Of a DNA stretch of 64,000 bases, positions 26,844 through 36,096 are shown one piece after another. Both the position numbers and the translations under genes were made by a program. Under the pieces are notes generated by a model. It was not told where the DNA came from. It saw only the letters and a list, made by a program, of their open reading frames with translations, and did not search any database. Every line of letters begins with the position of its first letter. Within the stretch, counting starts at the first letter, position 1. The stretch lies in NCBI RefSeq assembly GCF_030284385.1, contig NZ_CP127221.1:1798001-1862000 (forward strand), read 5' to 3'. The DNA is from Altererythrobacter rubellus (GTDB taxonomy: Bacteria; Pseudomonadota; Alphaproteobacteria; Sphingomonadales; Sphingomonadaceae).

Positions 26844-27460
26844 TCATCGCAGTCGACGGACTCACTGCTTCTGGCAAAGGCACTATCGCAAAGGCTATTG
26901 CCGAGCATTTCGAGCTACCCTATCTTGATACAGGCCTGCTCTATCGCGCGGTCGGCTATCAGACGGTGGCTGACGGCGGCGATCCGGATAGCCCCGAAGA
27001 TGCGCTCGCGGCTTGCGAATTTCGCAGCGATTTGCTGCGATCCTCAGCCCTACGCAGTGAAGAAACAGGCGGATACGCGAGCCGTGTGTCCGTGCACCCC
27101 GAAGTTCGCCAAGCACTACTTGAGCGTCAGCGTGCCTTTGCGCAGCAGCCCGGCGGCGCAGTGCTGGACGGGCGAGATATCGGCACAGTGATCGCGCCAG
27201 AAGCCGAAGTGAAACTGTTCATCACGGCCAGCGTGCAGGAACGCGCGCGGCGGCGCTGGCTCGAGATGCAAGGGCGCGAAATCGACATTCCGCTGGACGA
27301 TATCGAACGCGATATCGCCGCTCGCGATGCGCGCGATATCAACCGCAAGGATGCACCATTGCGCGCAGCGCCCGATGCGATGGTGATCGACACCACTGCA
27401 TTCGGCAAGGAGCAGGCGATTGATGCTGCAATAGAAGCTGTCCGCCAAGCGCTGCGCTAG
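26840..27460 (+). CDS. cmk: Cytidylate kinase
   Basis: A 206-residue kinase that phosphorylates CMP and dCMP. The P-loop is DGLTASGKGTIAKA (about 6-19), the NMP-binding segment is YLDTGLLYRAVG, and GRDIGTVIAPEAEVKLFITA is characteristic. ATG 26840 overlaps the preceding stop; an upstream extension in this frame is not supported. The order aroA-cmk-rpsA is widely conserved in proteobacteria, and rpsA follows here. Confidence 0.95.
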   Translation: MIIAVDGLTASGKGTIAKAIAEHFELPYLDTGLLYRAVGYQTVADGGDPDSPEDALAACEFRSDLLRSSALRSEETGGYASRVSVHPEVRQALLERQRAFAQQPGGAVLDGRDIGTVIAPEAEVKLFITASVQERARRRWLEMQGREIDIPLDDIERDIAARDARDINRKDAPLRAAPDAMVIDTTAFGKEQAIDAAIEAVRQALR

Positions 27461-27676
27461 GCTGCAAACCACTTGCTTTCCTGCCCGCTTTCGCCTAGGC
27501 GCGCGGTCGTTCTCTTGCATCTCTGTGATGGAAAGAACCTCTGCGCTGGTATTCGGCCTCGCGGAGACGTCGGCCTCTTGCCCTGCTAGCCCCCGCAATG
27601 GTGCGTGGGAGGCAGTTTAAGACCCGGAGAAAAACTCCGTGGCCGGTAGCAAACAGTGAACGAGGAAACTCAACCT

Positions 27677-29380
27677 ATGGCGACTTCGCCTAACCCTACG
27701 CGCGACGATTTCGAAGCGCTTCTTAACGAACAACTCGGAGGTGCAGAAGATGGTGGCTTTGAAGGCCGCGTCGTAAAAGGCACCGTGACCGCCATCGAAA
27801 ACGGCATGGCGATGATCGATGTGGGCCTGAAATCAGAAGGCCGCGTCTCACTCAAAGAATTTTCCCGTGGCGAAGACGATCACGGCTTGACTGTCGGCAG
27901 CGAAGTCGAAGTCTTTGTCGACCGTGTCGAGAACGCAGACGGCGAAGCCATGCTCAGCCGCGACCGCGCGCGCCGCGAAGCTGCCTGGGACAAGCTTGAA
28001 AACGAATTTGGCGAAGGCAAGCGCGTAGACGGCCGTATCTTTGGCCGCGTCAAGGGCGGCTTCACTGTCGATCTCGACGGTGCCGTAGCCTTCCTGCCCG
28101 GTTCACAGGTCGACATCCGCCCGGTTCGCGATGTCACTCCGCTGATGGATGTGCCGCAACCGTTCCAGGTCCTGAAAATGGATCGTCGCCGTGGCAACAT
28201 CGTCGTTTCACGTCGTGCGGTTCTCGAAGAAACCCGTGCGGAACAGCGCAGCGAGCTGATCAATGATCTGGCTGAAGGTCAGGTTATGGACGGCGTGGTC
28301 AAGAACATCACCGATTACGGTGCATTCGTTGACCTGGGTGGCATCGACGGCCTGCTCCACGTCACCGACATGAGCTACAAGCGCGTCAATCACCCGAGCG
28401 AGATCATCGAGATCGGCCAGACCGTTACTGTACAGATTGTCCGTATCAACGAAGACACGCAGCGCATCAGCCTGGGCATGAAGCAGCTCGAAAGCGATCC
28501 ATGGGATGGCGTGGCCGCGAAATATCCGGTTGGCGCGAAACTGTCTGGCACAGTCACCAACATCACCGAATATGGTGCCTTTGTTGAACTGGAAGCTGGC
28601 ATCGAAGGCCTGGTCCACGTTTCCGAAATGAGCTGGACGAAGAAGAACGTGCACCCTGGCAAGATCGTTTCGACCAGCCAGGAAGTCGAAGTTCTGGTTC
28701 TCGAAGTCGATAGCGAGAAGCGCCGCATTTCGCTTGGCCTCAAGCAAGCTCAGGGTAACCCTTGGGAAGATTTCGCACAGAAGCACCCAGTCGGCACTGA
28801 AGTCACCGGCGAAGTCAAAAACGCGACCGAATTCGGCCTGTTCATCGGCTTGGAAGGCGACGTCGACGGCATGGTCCACATGTCAGACATCGCATGGGGC
28901 ATCTCGGGCGAGGACGCATTGGCGCTGCACCGCAAGGGTGAAGAGGTCAAAGCAATCGTTCTCGACGTCGACGTCGAGAAAGAGCGTATCAGCCTCGGCA
29001 TGAAGCAGCTTGAAAAGGGTGCGCCTTCGGCAGACGGCGCAGACTCAAGTGCACTGCGCAAAGGCCAGACCGTTACTGTCACTGTCCTCGAAGTTCGCGA
29101 TGGCGGCCTCGAAGTTCAGATCGGCGACGACGGCGCAACCGGCTTTATCAAGCGTTCCGATCTTGGTCGTGACCGTGACGAGCAACGCCCGGATCGCTTC
29201 CAGGTCGGCTCGAAGGTCGACGCCATGATCACCGGCTTTGACCGTTCGAAGAAGCCTAACTTCTCCATCAAGGCACGTCAGATCGCTGAAGAGAAGGAAG
29301 CAGTGCAGCAGTTCGGATCTTCCGACAGCGGCGCTTCGCTCGGCGACATCCTTGGCGAAGCCTTGAAGAAGGGCGAATAA
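27677..29380 (+). CDS. rpsA: 30S ribosomal protein S1
   Basis: A 567-residue RNA-binding protein with six S1 (OB-fold) domains, which brings mRNA to the 30S subunit. Repeated S1 cores are visible as GVVKNITDYGAFVDLGGIDG, GTVTNITEYGAFVELEAGIEG and GEVKNATEFGLFIGLEGDVDG, each followed by an HVS or HMSD segment and a RISLGMKQ-like end. The ATG at 27677 with GAGG upstream is preferred over a GTG at 27656. The 216-bp leader holds a small hairpin (GGAG-AAAAA-CTCC near 27636), possibly part of the autoregulation known for S1. A terminator follows. Confidence 0.97.
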   Translation: MATSPNPTRDDFEALLNEQLGGAEDGGFEGRVVKGTVTAIENGMAMIDVGLKSEGRVSLKEFSRGEDDHGLTVGSEVEVFVDRVENADGEAMLSRDRARREAAWDKLENEFGEGKRVDGRIFGRVKGGFTVDLDGAVAFLPGSQVDIRPVRDVTPLMDVPQPFQVLKMDRRRGNIVVSRRAVLEETRAEQRSELINDLAEGQVMDGVVKNITDYGAFVDLGGIDGLLHVTDMSYKRVNHPSEIIEIGQTVTVQIVRINEDTQRISLGMKQLESDPWDGVAAKYPVGAKLSGTVTNITEYGAFVELEAGIEGLVHVSEMSWTKKNVHPGKIVSTSQEVEVLVLEVDSEKRRISLGLKQAQGNPWEDFAQKHPVGTEVTGEVKNATEFGLFIGLEGDVDGMVHMSDIAWGISGEDALALHRKGEEVKAIVLDVDVEKERISLGMKQLEKGAPSADGADSSALRKGQTVTVTVLEVRDGGLEVQIGDDGATGFIKRSDLGRDRDEQRPDRFQVGSKVDAMITGFDRSKKPNFSIKARQIAEEKEAVQQFGSSDSGASLGDILGEALKKGE

Positions 29381-29411
29381 GCCACTTCAACGCTTTCAGA
29401 CGGAAACAGAC

Positions 29412-29447
29412 AAGGCCCGCCTGCTCATTTGAGCAGGTGGGCCTTTT
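29412..29447 (+). terminator. Rho-independent terminator after rpsA
   Basis: A long stem, AAGGCCCGCCTGCTC paired with GAGCAGGTGGGCCTT, is followed by TTTTCT. It lies about 30 bp after the rpsA stop. Confidence 0.9.
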
Positions 29448-29479
29448 CTATTGGCGCTCTGGCCACTAGGTAACAGGGC

Positions 29480-30238
29480 ATGACTATACAAATCCACCAA
29501 TTCCCGTGCCTGTCCGACAACTACGGATTCCTCATTCACGATCCGGCAAGCGGTGAAACCGCGGCGATCGATACGCCGGATGCGAAGGAATATTTGAAAC
29601 AAGCCGAGGCCAAAGGCTGGACCATCACGCACACCTGGAACACGCATTGGCATCCCGATCATGCAGGCGGTAACAAGGCTATCGTCGAGGCCACCGGCGC
29701 AAAGGTGATCGCGCCCAAGGAAGTCGAGAAACTTTCCGAGATCGATCAGGTCGTGGCCCATGGCGACATCGTTTCGCTGGGCGGCTTCAAGGCCGATGTG
29801 ATCGATGTTTCGGGCCACACTAACGGCCATATTGCGTTTCACATCCCCGACGCTGGTGTCGCCTTCGTCGGCGACAGTGTGTTCGCGCTGGGCTGCGGCA
29901 GAATGTTCGAAGGCGAGCCCAAGCAATTCTGGGACAGTCTATCGCGGATCAAGCAATTCCCGCCGGAAACCATGCTGTATTGCGCGCACGAATACACCAC
30001 TTCCAACGCGAAATTCGCTCTACACGCGGATCCCGACAATGCGGCACTGCAAGCCTATTCGGACGAGATCGATGCCAAGCGCGCGAAGGACGAACCGACC
30101 GTACCGACACGGCTTGCGCGCGAGCTTGAGACGAACCCCTTCCTGCGCGCTGACGATCCGGTACTGATGGCGAGGTGGGGCGGAGATGCTCCGTACGAGA
30201 CATTTGCGGCGCTGCGGGCCGCGAAAGACAAATTCTAA
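29480..30238 (+). CDS. gloB: Hydroxyacylglutathione hydrolase (glyoxalase II)
   Basis: A 252-residue metallo-beta-lactamase-fold enzyme that hydrolyses S-lactoylglutathione in methylglyoxal detoxification. The metal-binding THWHPDHAGG lies at about 55-64; further ligands are in VSGHTNGHIAF, FVGDSVFALGCGRMFEG and CAHEYTTSNAKFA. The C-terminal glutathione-binding domain ends in LRAAKDKF. The ATG at 29480 is consistent with the family start. The next gene follows after 5 bp. Confidence 0.95.
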   Translation: MTIQIHQFPCLSDNYGFLIHDPASGETAAIDTPDAKEYLKQAEAKGWTITHTWNTHWHPDHAGGNKAIVEATGAKVIAPKEVEKLSEIDQVVAHGDIVSLGGFKADVIDVSGHTNGHIAFHIPDAGVAFVGDSVFALGCGRMFEGEPKQFWDSLSRIKQFPPETMLYCAHEYTTSNAKFALHADPDNAALQAYSDEIDAKRAKDEPTVPTRLARELETNPFLRADDPVLMARWGGDAPYETFAALRAAKDKF

Positions 30239-30243
30239 TCCGC

Positions 30244-31224
30244 ATGAAGGCGCTACGCGTCTTGGAGCTTACAGAGGATTTGTCAGGCGTATCCTTGAAC
30301 GAAGTCAAGCCGCCTGAACGCATACCCGGCGAAGTTCTGGTTCGCGTTCGCGCCGCTTCGCTCAACTTCCCTGACCTGCTAATGACGCAGGGAAAATACC
30401 AGTTCAAACCCCGGCCGCCGTTTACCAGCGGGCTGGAACTGGCAGGCGAAGTCATTGAAGCAGACACTAATAGCGTCTTCAAACCTGGCGACAAAGTGAT
30501 TGGCGGCAACAAGACCGGCGCCTTCGCCGAGTTTGCCTGCGTGCCAGAGCGCGGCCTGAGCCCCCTTCCCGTTGGAATAAGCTTTGCCGAAGGCGCGGCC
30601 ATGGGCGCGGCTTACTCAACAGCTTACACCGGCTTGATCGAACTGTGCGGTCTTAAGGCAGGCCAGTGGGTACTAGTAACGGGGGCGAGCGGCGGCGTGG
30701 GACTGGCTGCCGTTAATCTCGCCAAGGCGATGGGCGCAAAGGTAATCGCAGCGACAGGCGTCGATGCAAAGCGCGCGCAGATCGAGCAGCTCTATGCGCC
30801 AGATGCGGTGATCGTTAGCGAAGGCCGCTTCCGCGAACAGGTTAGCGAGATTACCGGCGGCAAGCTGTGCGATGTCGTGTTCGACCCGGTGGGCGGCGAT
30901 GTGTTCGATGAATGCACGCGCTGCGTCAGCTTTGCGGGCAAGTTGGTGGTGGTTGGATTTACCAGCGGGCGGATCGCTGACATCGCGACCAATATCCCGC
31001 TGATAAAGGGCTTTTCTATCGTAGGTCTACGCGCGGGAGAGTACTCGCGGCGTTTCCCGGAGCGCGGTGCCGCGATCAGTGGCGAAATAGCAAAACTTGC
31101 CAGCGAAGATCGCATCAAACCTGCAATCGATCGCATGCTGCCACTCTCACAGTGGCGCGAAGGCTTCGAAGCTATGGCCAACCGTGAACTGGTCGGCAAA
31201 GTAGTGTTTGAGCTGGGCGAATAG
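30244..31224 (+). CDS. NADPH:quinone oxidoreductase, MDR superfamily
   Basis: A 326-residue oxidoreductase of the zeta-crystallin/QOR type. It has an N-terminal GroES-like domain (RAASLNFPDLLMTQGKYQ) and a nucleotide-binding domain with VTGASGGVGLAAVNLAKAMG. The zinc ligands of alcohol dehydrogenases are missing, as expected for quinone reductases. The ATG at 30244 lies just after the gloB stop; a longer in-frame reading into gloB is not real. The electron acceptor is not predictable. Confidence 0.88.
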   Translation: MKALRVLELTEDLSGVSLNEVKPPERIPGEVLVRVRAASLNFPDLLMTQGKYQFKPRPPFTSGLELAGEVIEADTNSVFKPGDKVIGGNKTGAFAEFACVPERGLSPLPVGISFAEGAAMGAAYSTAYTGLIELCGLKAGQWVLVTGASGGVGLAAVNLAKAMGAKVIAATGVDAKRAQIEQLYAPDAVIVSEGRFREQVSEITGGKLCDVVFDPVGGDVFDECTRCVSFAGKLVVVGFTSGRIADIATNIPLIKGFSIVGLRAGEYSRRFPERGAAISGEIAKLASEDRIKPAIDRMLPLSQWREGFEAMANRELVGKVVFELGE

Positions 31225-31241
31225 AGAATATACGCGCAGAC

Positions 31242-31267
31242 AAAAAAGGCGACCATCGCTGGCCGCC
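31242..31267 (-). terminator. Rho-independent terminator of the F0 operon
   Basis: On the minus strand the hairpin GGCGGCCA/TGGTCGCC is followed by TTTTTT, 27 bp past the atpF stop. Confidence 0.85.
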
Positions 31268-31293
31268 CCATTTGCTCTAATGCAAGCCTAAGC

Positions 31294-31818
31294 TCAGATC
31301 GAAGAGATCATTTCGTTAGCGAGCTTCTTGTCGGCTTCAGCATCGTGTCTATCGGCAATCAGAGTGCGCGCTGCCGCAGCTGCGGCATTGACGGCAACCG
31401 ATTTGACTTCAGCAACAGCCTCACGCTCTGCTGTTGCAATCTTGTCTTCGGCCATGCGCTTGCGGCGCTCGACCATCAGCTTGCCATCAGCTTCGGCTTT
31501 CTTGAGGATTGCGTCGGCATCACGCTCTGCATTGGCAAGCATGTCTTCCGCGTGCTTTTCAGCATCCTTGATCTTGGTAGCATATTCGTCGCGAAGGGCT
31601 TCGGCCTCTGCCCGCAGATTCTTCGCTTCGTCCAGCTGATCCTTGATCTCCTGAATCTTGGAATCAAGCCCGCCCGTGATCAGGCCAGGGACCTTCTTCC
31701 AGATGAAGATACCGACCAGAACAAGCATCGCGATCGATACCCATTGGTAGGAGTCGAGACCCAGAGCCGCTGGCTCGTTATCGCCCGCAGCGATCAGAAT
31801 TGTGAGAGCATCAACCAT
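31294..31818 (-). CDS. atpF: ATP synthase F0 subunit b
   Basis: A 174-residue stator subunit. It has one N-terminal membrane helix (about 25-42, WVSIAMLVLVGIFIWKK), then a long charged helical stalk rich in Glu, Lys and Ala, ending in the F1-binding C terminus. It is the last gene of the F0 operon and overlaps the end of the b' gene by 8 bp. The presence of both b and b' is usual in alphaproteobacteria. The F1 genes are not in this window. Confidence 0.95.
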   Translation of the reverse strand: MVDALTILIAAGDNEPAALGLDSYQWVSIAMLVLVGIFIWKKVPGLITGGLDSKIQEIKDQLDEAKNLRAEAEALRDEYATKIKDAEKHAEDMLANAERDADAILKKAEADGKLMVERRKRMAEDKIATAEREAVAEVKSVAVNAAAAAARTLIADRHDAEADKKLANEMISSI

Positions 31819-32305
31819 TGGTCATGGCCTCCTTCACCGCGGCCTTTGCAGCTGCACCATCAACCGATGCTCCAGCAATACGCGCCACGATATCCTGCGC
31901 TGCCTCAGCAGCCACGCCCTCTACTTCGGCCATTGCCGCACCGCGCGCTTCACCGATCCGCTGCTCTGCTTCTGCCAGCTTCTTGTCCAGTCGCTTCTGC
32001 GCGGCGGCGATCTTCTTTTCATTCTTAGCCGCGGCATCCGCCTTGGCTTTGGCGATCACGGCCTGCGCCTTCGCATGGTTCTTATTCTCGCGCTTGCGCC
32101 ATGCCTCTTCCTGCTCGTCAGCAATGTCACGCGCAGCTTGAGCGGCAGCCAGATCGTCTGCGATCTGCTTGTCACGCAAAGCCACGGTCTCCATCACCTT
32201 CGGCACCATTCCGCGCCCGATGACGAAGAAAGTGAGACCGAAGAAGATCAGTGTCCAGAAGACCTGGCTGGACCAGACTTCGGCAAGTTGAGCTATCTGA
32301 GGCAT
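31811..32305 (-). CDS. atpF': ATP synthase F0 subunit b'
   Basis: A 164-residue paralogue of subunit b. It has one membrane helix (about 12-32, SQVFWTLIFFGLTFFVIGRG), then a charged helical stalk and an Ala-rich C terminus. Together with b it forms the heterodimeric peripheral stalk. It lies between atpE and atpF. Confidence 0.94.
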   Translation of the reverse strand: MPQIAQLAEVWSSQVFWTLIFFGLTFFVIGRGMVPKVMETVALRDKQIADDLAAAQAARDIADEQEEAWRKRENKNHAKAQAVIAKAKADAAAKNEKKIAAAQKRLDKKLAEAEQRIGEARGAAMAEVEGVAAEAAQDIVARIAGASVDGAAAKAAVKEAMTNG

Positions 32306-32382
32306 GCGTAGGGTCCGAAAATCAATTCCATAGAGACACTGCCCGGTCGGCTGATGGAGCCGACCGGATAATGCAAATCGTC

Positions 32383-32610
32383 TTAAGCAACGAAGATCAG
32401 GATCATCGCAACGACGAAGGCCAGCAGACCGAGAAGTTCTGCTGCGGCGAAGCCGATGAACAGACGGCCCTGCTGGCTGTCTGCTGCGCCCGGGTTACGC
32501 AATGCTGACTCAAGGAAAGAGCCGAAAACGTTGCCCACACCGATGGCTGCGGCGCCGCAACCAATCGCTGCGAGACCGGCACCGATAAGCTGTGCTGCTG
32601 CTGGTTCCAT
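32383..32610 (-). CDS. atpE: ATP synthase F0 subunit c
   Basis: A 75-residue hairpin of two membrane helices. The first contains LIGAGLAAIGCGAAAIGVGNVFG; the polar loop is RNPGA; the second is GFAAAELLGLLAFVVAMILIF, with the proton-carrying Glu in AAELLGL. The motif is that of a proton-type ring rather than a sodium ring. Confidence 0.96.
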   Translation of the reverse strand: MEPAAAQLIGAGLAAIGCGAAAIGVGNVFGSFLESALRNPGAADSQQGRLFIGFAAAELLGLLAFVVAMILIFVA

Positions 32611-32659
32611 TGTGAAAAACTCCTTTAGGTGGAAACTTGAAAATTGAGTGAGAAAAAAC

Positions 32660-33451
32660 TCAGTGAAGATTCTCTGCGTCGTTGATGTACAGCGACGTCA
32701 GAAGAGCGAAAACATAGGCCTGAATTCCCGCGACCAGGATTTCCAGCGCGCTGATGGCAACCATCAGGATCAAGCTTGGGATACCGATAAAGCCACCGTA
32801 AACCGCGCCCGCATTGACACTGCCAATCACGAAGCTGGCGAGCACTTTCAACAGTACGTGGCCGGCCATCATGGCAACGAACAGACGCAACGCCAGGCTG
32901 AACGGACGAACGAGGAAAGAGATCAACTCGATCACCGGGATAAGCCAGATCAGCCACAGCGGCGTGCCGTGCGGCACGAACAGGCTGAAAAAGTGCAGGC
33001 CGTGCTTCCAGAAACCAACGATCAAAACGATCGCAAAGCTGAGGATCGCCAGAACGCCGGTTACCGTGAAGTGGCTGGTAAAGGTGAAGGCGTGGACACC
33101 AGGCACCACACCCACTGGCAAAAGGCCCAACAGGTTGGCGAATAGGATGAACATGAAAAGGCTGAAGATGTAAGGCACATATTTGCGCCCTTCCCTGCCC
33201 ACATTGGCTTCCAGCAAGTCATCAATAAAGCCGGTGAAGCTCTCGACGGCCATCTGCCAGCGGCCAGGCACGAGCTGACGCTTCATGCCGCCTGCGACGA
33301 ATACCCAAAGCAGCACAGTGGCAATCAGCATCCACAGTGCGGAATTGGTAAAAGCGAGATTGTAACCGGCCACCGTGAAATCGCCTGTGCCGAACAACGG
33401 CTCAATGGCGAATTGCTTCATTGGGTCGACCTTGCCTTCTTCGGCTGCCAC
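32660..33451 (-). CDS. atpB: ATP synthase F0 subunit a
   Basis: A 263-residue membrane subunit forming the proton half-channels, with five or six hydrophobic segments. The essential Arg is in the conserved PFSLALRLFVAMMAGH segment, and LFANLLGLLPVG and VAGIQAYVFALLTSLYIND are further family marks. The listed start is GTG at 33451; an ATG ten codons later (33421) is an alternative. Confidence 0.95.
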   Translation of the reverse strand: MAAEEGKVDPMKQFAIEPLFGTGDFTVAGYNLAFTNSALWMLIATVLLWVFVAGGMKRQLVPGRWQMAVESFTGFIDDLLEANVGREGRKYVPYIFSLFMFILFANLLGLLPVGVVPGVHAFTFTSHFTVTGVLAILSFAIVLIVGFWKHGLHFFSLFVPHGTPLWLIWLIPVIELISFLVRPFSLALRLFVAMMAGHVLLKVLASFVIGSVNAGAVYGGFIGIPSLILMVAISALEILVAGIQAYVFALLTSLYINDAENLH

Positions 33452-33490
33452 GATCGTCTGGTCCCTAACGCCTAAAACTATTTGGCACTG

Positions 33491-33826
33491 TTACTGATCC
33501 TTGTCAGGATCGGCAGAGTGCGCGTTTGCTGAACGAATAACGTTTCTGAAGGCAACAATGATCCCGAGGAACAGCATCACCAACAGGCCCCAGGGCGATG
33601 TTCCAGCGAAGTGATCAATCACCCAGCCGATAACAAAGCCGCCAAAGATCCCACCAAGCAGATCCGCCAGCACCCGGTTGCCCATGCGATAATTCGCATC
33701 AGCACCCTGCACCTTTGGCTGGTTGCGTTCCTCTTCACGCTCGCGTGCGGCCTTCAGCCGCGCTTCGAGCGCGTCAATTCGCGCATCCTCAGCGATGGGT
33801 TCTCGTGCGGGTTTTTCTTCACTCAT
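33491..33826 (-). CDS. atpI: AtpI-like ATP synthase assembly protein
   Basis: A 111-residue protein. A charged N-terminal half (about 1-45) is followed by two hydrophobic segments (LADLLGGIFGGFVIGWVIDH and GLLVMLFLGIIVAFRNV). In other bacteria AtpI helps assemble the c-ring. ATG 33826 is preferred over an upstream start at 33862. It is the first gene of the F0 operon. Confidence 0.88.
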   Translation of the reverse strand: MSEEKPAREPIAEDARIDALEARLKAAREREEERNQPKVQGADANYRMGNRVLADLLGGIFGGFVIGWVIDHFAGTSPWGLLVMLFLGIIVAFRNVIRSANAHSADPDKDQ

Positions 33827-34004
33827 GCCAGCCTCCAGATATGGAATGCGCAGCACGCGCAAAAAGGTGCCCGCCGAGGGCGCCTGCCCACTAGGCGAGG
33901 CCTATAGGCAAGTCAACCGCAAGCGGGCCGCTTTACGCTGAAAGTCAGCGCTATTTTGCAGTGCAGCGAAAAATCAACGTATTTCGCCCGATTTCAGCCA
34001 GCAT

Positions 34005-34367
34005 TTAGCCCGGAGGAAAGCGCGAATCGCGCAGCGGCGAGGCCGATGTGCGCGTTTGCCACGAACCATCAGGTGCCTGATACATCTCCCCCGGCACTGT
34101 CTTGAGAATCAGCTGGCAACCAGTCGACAGCGCGTATTCTTCAAACGTTACGCCATTCTCGCGGGCTTGCTGTGCATAGACTGCTCGACGCTTGATATTG
34201 ATGTCGCTCACCAACCGTTGAAGTTCGGGGGTCGCGGAACCTACTATTGCTAGATAGCCGTCCATTTTCTCGCCCACTTGGCCGGACTAACGCGCGGCGG
34301 CATAGGCCGGGTCTCGCTCCGCCATAGCAGGCACTGTAAGCACACCCAAAGCGACGGCGGACATCAT
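34005..34367 (-). pseudogene. ydbL-like (DUF1318) gene with an in-frame TAG
   Basis: The downstream part, readable from GTG 34277, gives GEKMDGYLAIVG, DINIKRRAVYAQQARENGV and PGEMYQAPDGSWQTR, clearly a YdbL-family protein. In-frame upstream sequence from ATG 34367 reads MMSAVALGVLTVPAMA, a signal peptide, then ERDPAYAAAR, a TAG stop at 34289-34287, and SGQVGEKMDGY. The normal exported protein is therefore broken by one nonsense codon at about residue 27. A 90-residue cytoplasmic piece from the GTG would lack the signal peptide. The usual partner genes (ynbE, ydbH) are not here. Confidence 0.72.
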
Positions 34368-34537
34368 ACAGGCCCAGCAAAAGCACCAGGTACAGGGTGA
34401 CACTTGGATGCACACCGCTGATCATGAATGCGGCCACGACCGTAGTGCCGACGTATACGCGGGCGAGTTTACGCCAAAGCGTACTTTTCCTTGCCCGCTT
34501 GCACGCCTGTTTCCGCGGTCTTTGCCTGCCCGGCCAT
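34350..34537 (-). pseudogene. Small membrane-protein ORF broken by a frameshift
   Basis: An excellent AGGAGG site (34552-34547) lies 9 nt before ATG 34537, but the frame stops after 22 codons at 34469 (MAGQAKTAETGVQAGKEKYALA). One extra A in the AAAA run near codon 18 would join it to KSTLWRKLARVYVGTTVVAA and a second hydrophobic stretch (SVTLYLVLLLGLYD). This looks like a small membrane protein with a one-base loss. I do not recognise the family, and the 3' end is not fixed. Confidence 0.35.
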
Positions 34538-34705
34538 CTGCTGTTTCCTCCTGCCCCTCTGGTTCGCGCCAGATGCAGGACCGTTACATTGCAGCAGCAT
34601 GGTAGCAGGGGAAAGCGCAAGTTACGTACCCCTACCCCCTTGCCATTCTTGGCTGCACCGCATAGCCGCGCCTCACACGTTTAATACCTCGATCGGAGTT
34701 CGAAG

Positions 34706-36019
34706 ATGGTTCCTCGCTATGCCCGCCCTGCCATGACGGCGATTTGGGAGCCGGAGAGCAAATATGAAATCTGGTTCCTGATCGAAGCGCATGCGACGCA
34801 GAAGCTCGCCGATCTGGGCGTTGTACCGGAAAGCGGGGCGAAAGCGCTGTGGGACTGGTGGGCAACCGGACCCAAGATCGATGTGGCCGCAATTGATGCC
34901 AAGGAAGCCGTTCTCAAGCACGATGTGATCGCGTTCCTTGACTGGGTGGCAGAACAAGTTGGCCCCGAGGCACGCTTCATGCACCAAGGCATGACCAGCA
35001 GCGACGTACTCGACACCACGCTCGCGGTGCAGCTGGTGCGGGCAACCGACATTTTGCTGGAAGATATGGATGCACTACTTGCGGCGATCAAACGCCGCGC
35101 AGAGGAGCACAAGTTCACTCCAACCATCGGGCGCAGTCACGGCATCCATGCAGAGCCGGTCACTTTCGGACTGAAGCTCGCGCAAGCCTATGCCGAATTT
35201 GATCGATGCAAGACGCGTCTCGTCAATGCACGCGCCGAAATCGCGACTTGCGCGATCAGCGGAGCGGTAGGCACCTTTGCCAATATAGATCCTTCGGTTG
35301 AAGAATATGTCGCCGAGCAGCTGGGCCTGACACCGGAGCCAGTCTCGACGCAGATAATCCCGCGTGATCGCCATGCGATGTATTTCTCTACACTCGCTGT
35401 CGTCGCCAGTTCGATCGAGCGCCTTGCGGTCGAAGTGCGACATCTGCAACGCACCGAAGTTCTGGAAGCCGAGGAATACTTCGCGCCGGGACAAAAGGGC
35501 TCAAGCGCGATGCCGCACAAGCGTAATCCTATCCTTACAGAAAACCTGACCGGACAGGCCCGCATGATCCGCGGCTATGCCGTGCCTGCGCTGGAGAATG
35601 TCGCGCTTTGGCACGAGCGCGATATCTCGCACAGTTCGGTTGAGCGCTTTATTGGCCCGGATGCGACGATCACGCTCGATTTTGCTTTGGCTCGCCTGAC
35701 AGGCGTGGTGGACAAGCTGCTGGTCTATCCGGAACGTATGCAGAAGAACCTCGATATGATGGGCGGTCTGGTTCATTCGCAGCGCGTGCTTTTGGCGCTG
35801 ACGCAAGCGGGGATCACGCGCGACAATGCGTACCGCCTGGTTCAGCGCAACGCGATGAAGGTGTGGGAATCGGACGGCAAACTGTCGCTGCTCGAGCTTT
35901 TGAAAGCCGATGAGGAAGTCACCGCAGCGCTTTCGACCGAGGAACTCGAGGAAAAATTCAATCTGGATTACCACTTTAAGCACGTCGACACTGTCTTTGC
36001 TCGTGTGTTTGGCTCCTAG
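34706..36019 (+). CDS. purB: Adenylosuccinate lyase
   Basis: A 437-residue enzyme acting twice in purine synthesis (SAICAR and adenylosuccinate cleavage). The fumarase-superfamily signature GSSAMPHKRNP lies near residue 270; MTSSDVLDTTLAVQ near 95 and RSHGIHAEPVTFG near 141 are the other two active-site regions. The start ATG 34706 has GGAG upstream. It stands before the lapA-pyrF-trp run. Confidence 0.96.
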   Translation: MVPRYARPAMTAIWEPESKYEIWFLIEAHATQKLADLGVVPESGAKALWDWWATGPKIDVAAIDAKEAVLKHDVIAFLDWVAEQVGPEARFMHQGMTSSDVLDTTLAVQLVRATDILLEDMDALLAAIKRRAEEHKFTPTIGRSHGIHAEPVTFGLKLAQAYAEFDRCKTRLVNARAEIATCAISGAVGTFANIDPSVEEYVAEQLGLTPEPVSTQIIPRDRHAMYFSTLAVVASSIERLAVEVRHLQRTEVLEAEEYFAPGQKGSSAMPHKRNPILTENLTGQARMIRGYAVPALENVALWHERDISHSSVERFIGPDATITLDFALARLTGVVDKLLVYPERMQKNLDMMGGLVHSQRVLLALTQAGITRDNAYRLVQRNAMKVWESDGKLSLLELLKADEEVTAALSTEELEEKFNLDYHFKHVDTVFARVFGS

Positions 36020-36096
36020 GCGCTTGAGACGAGCCGCCTAGACTCCTTCGCGAAAACGCTTAGGCTTCGGATACAAAGGTTTGAGGGGATACAACA

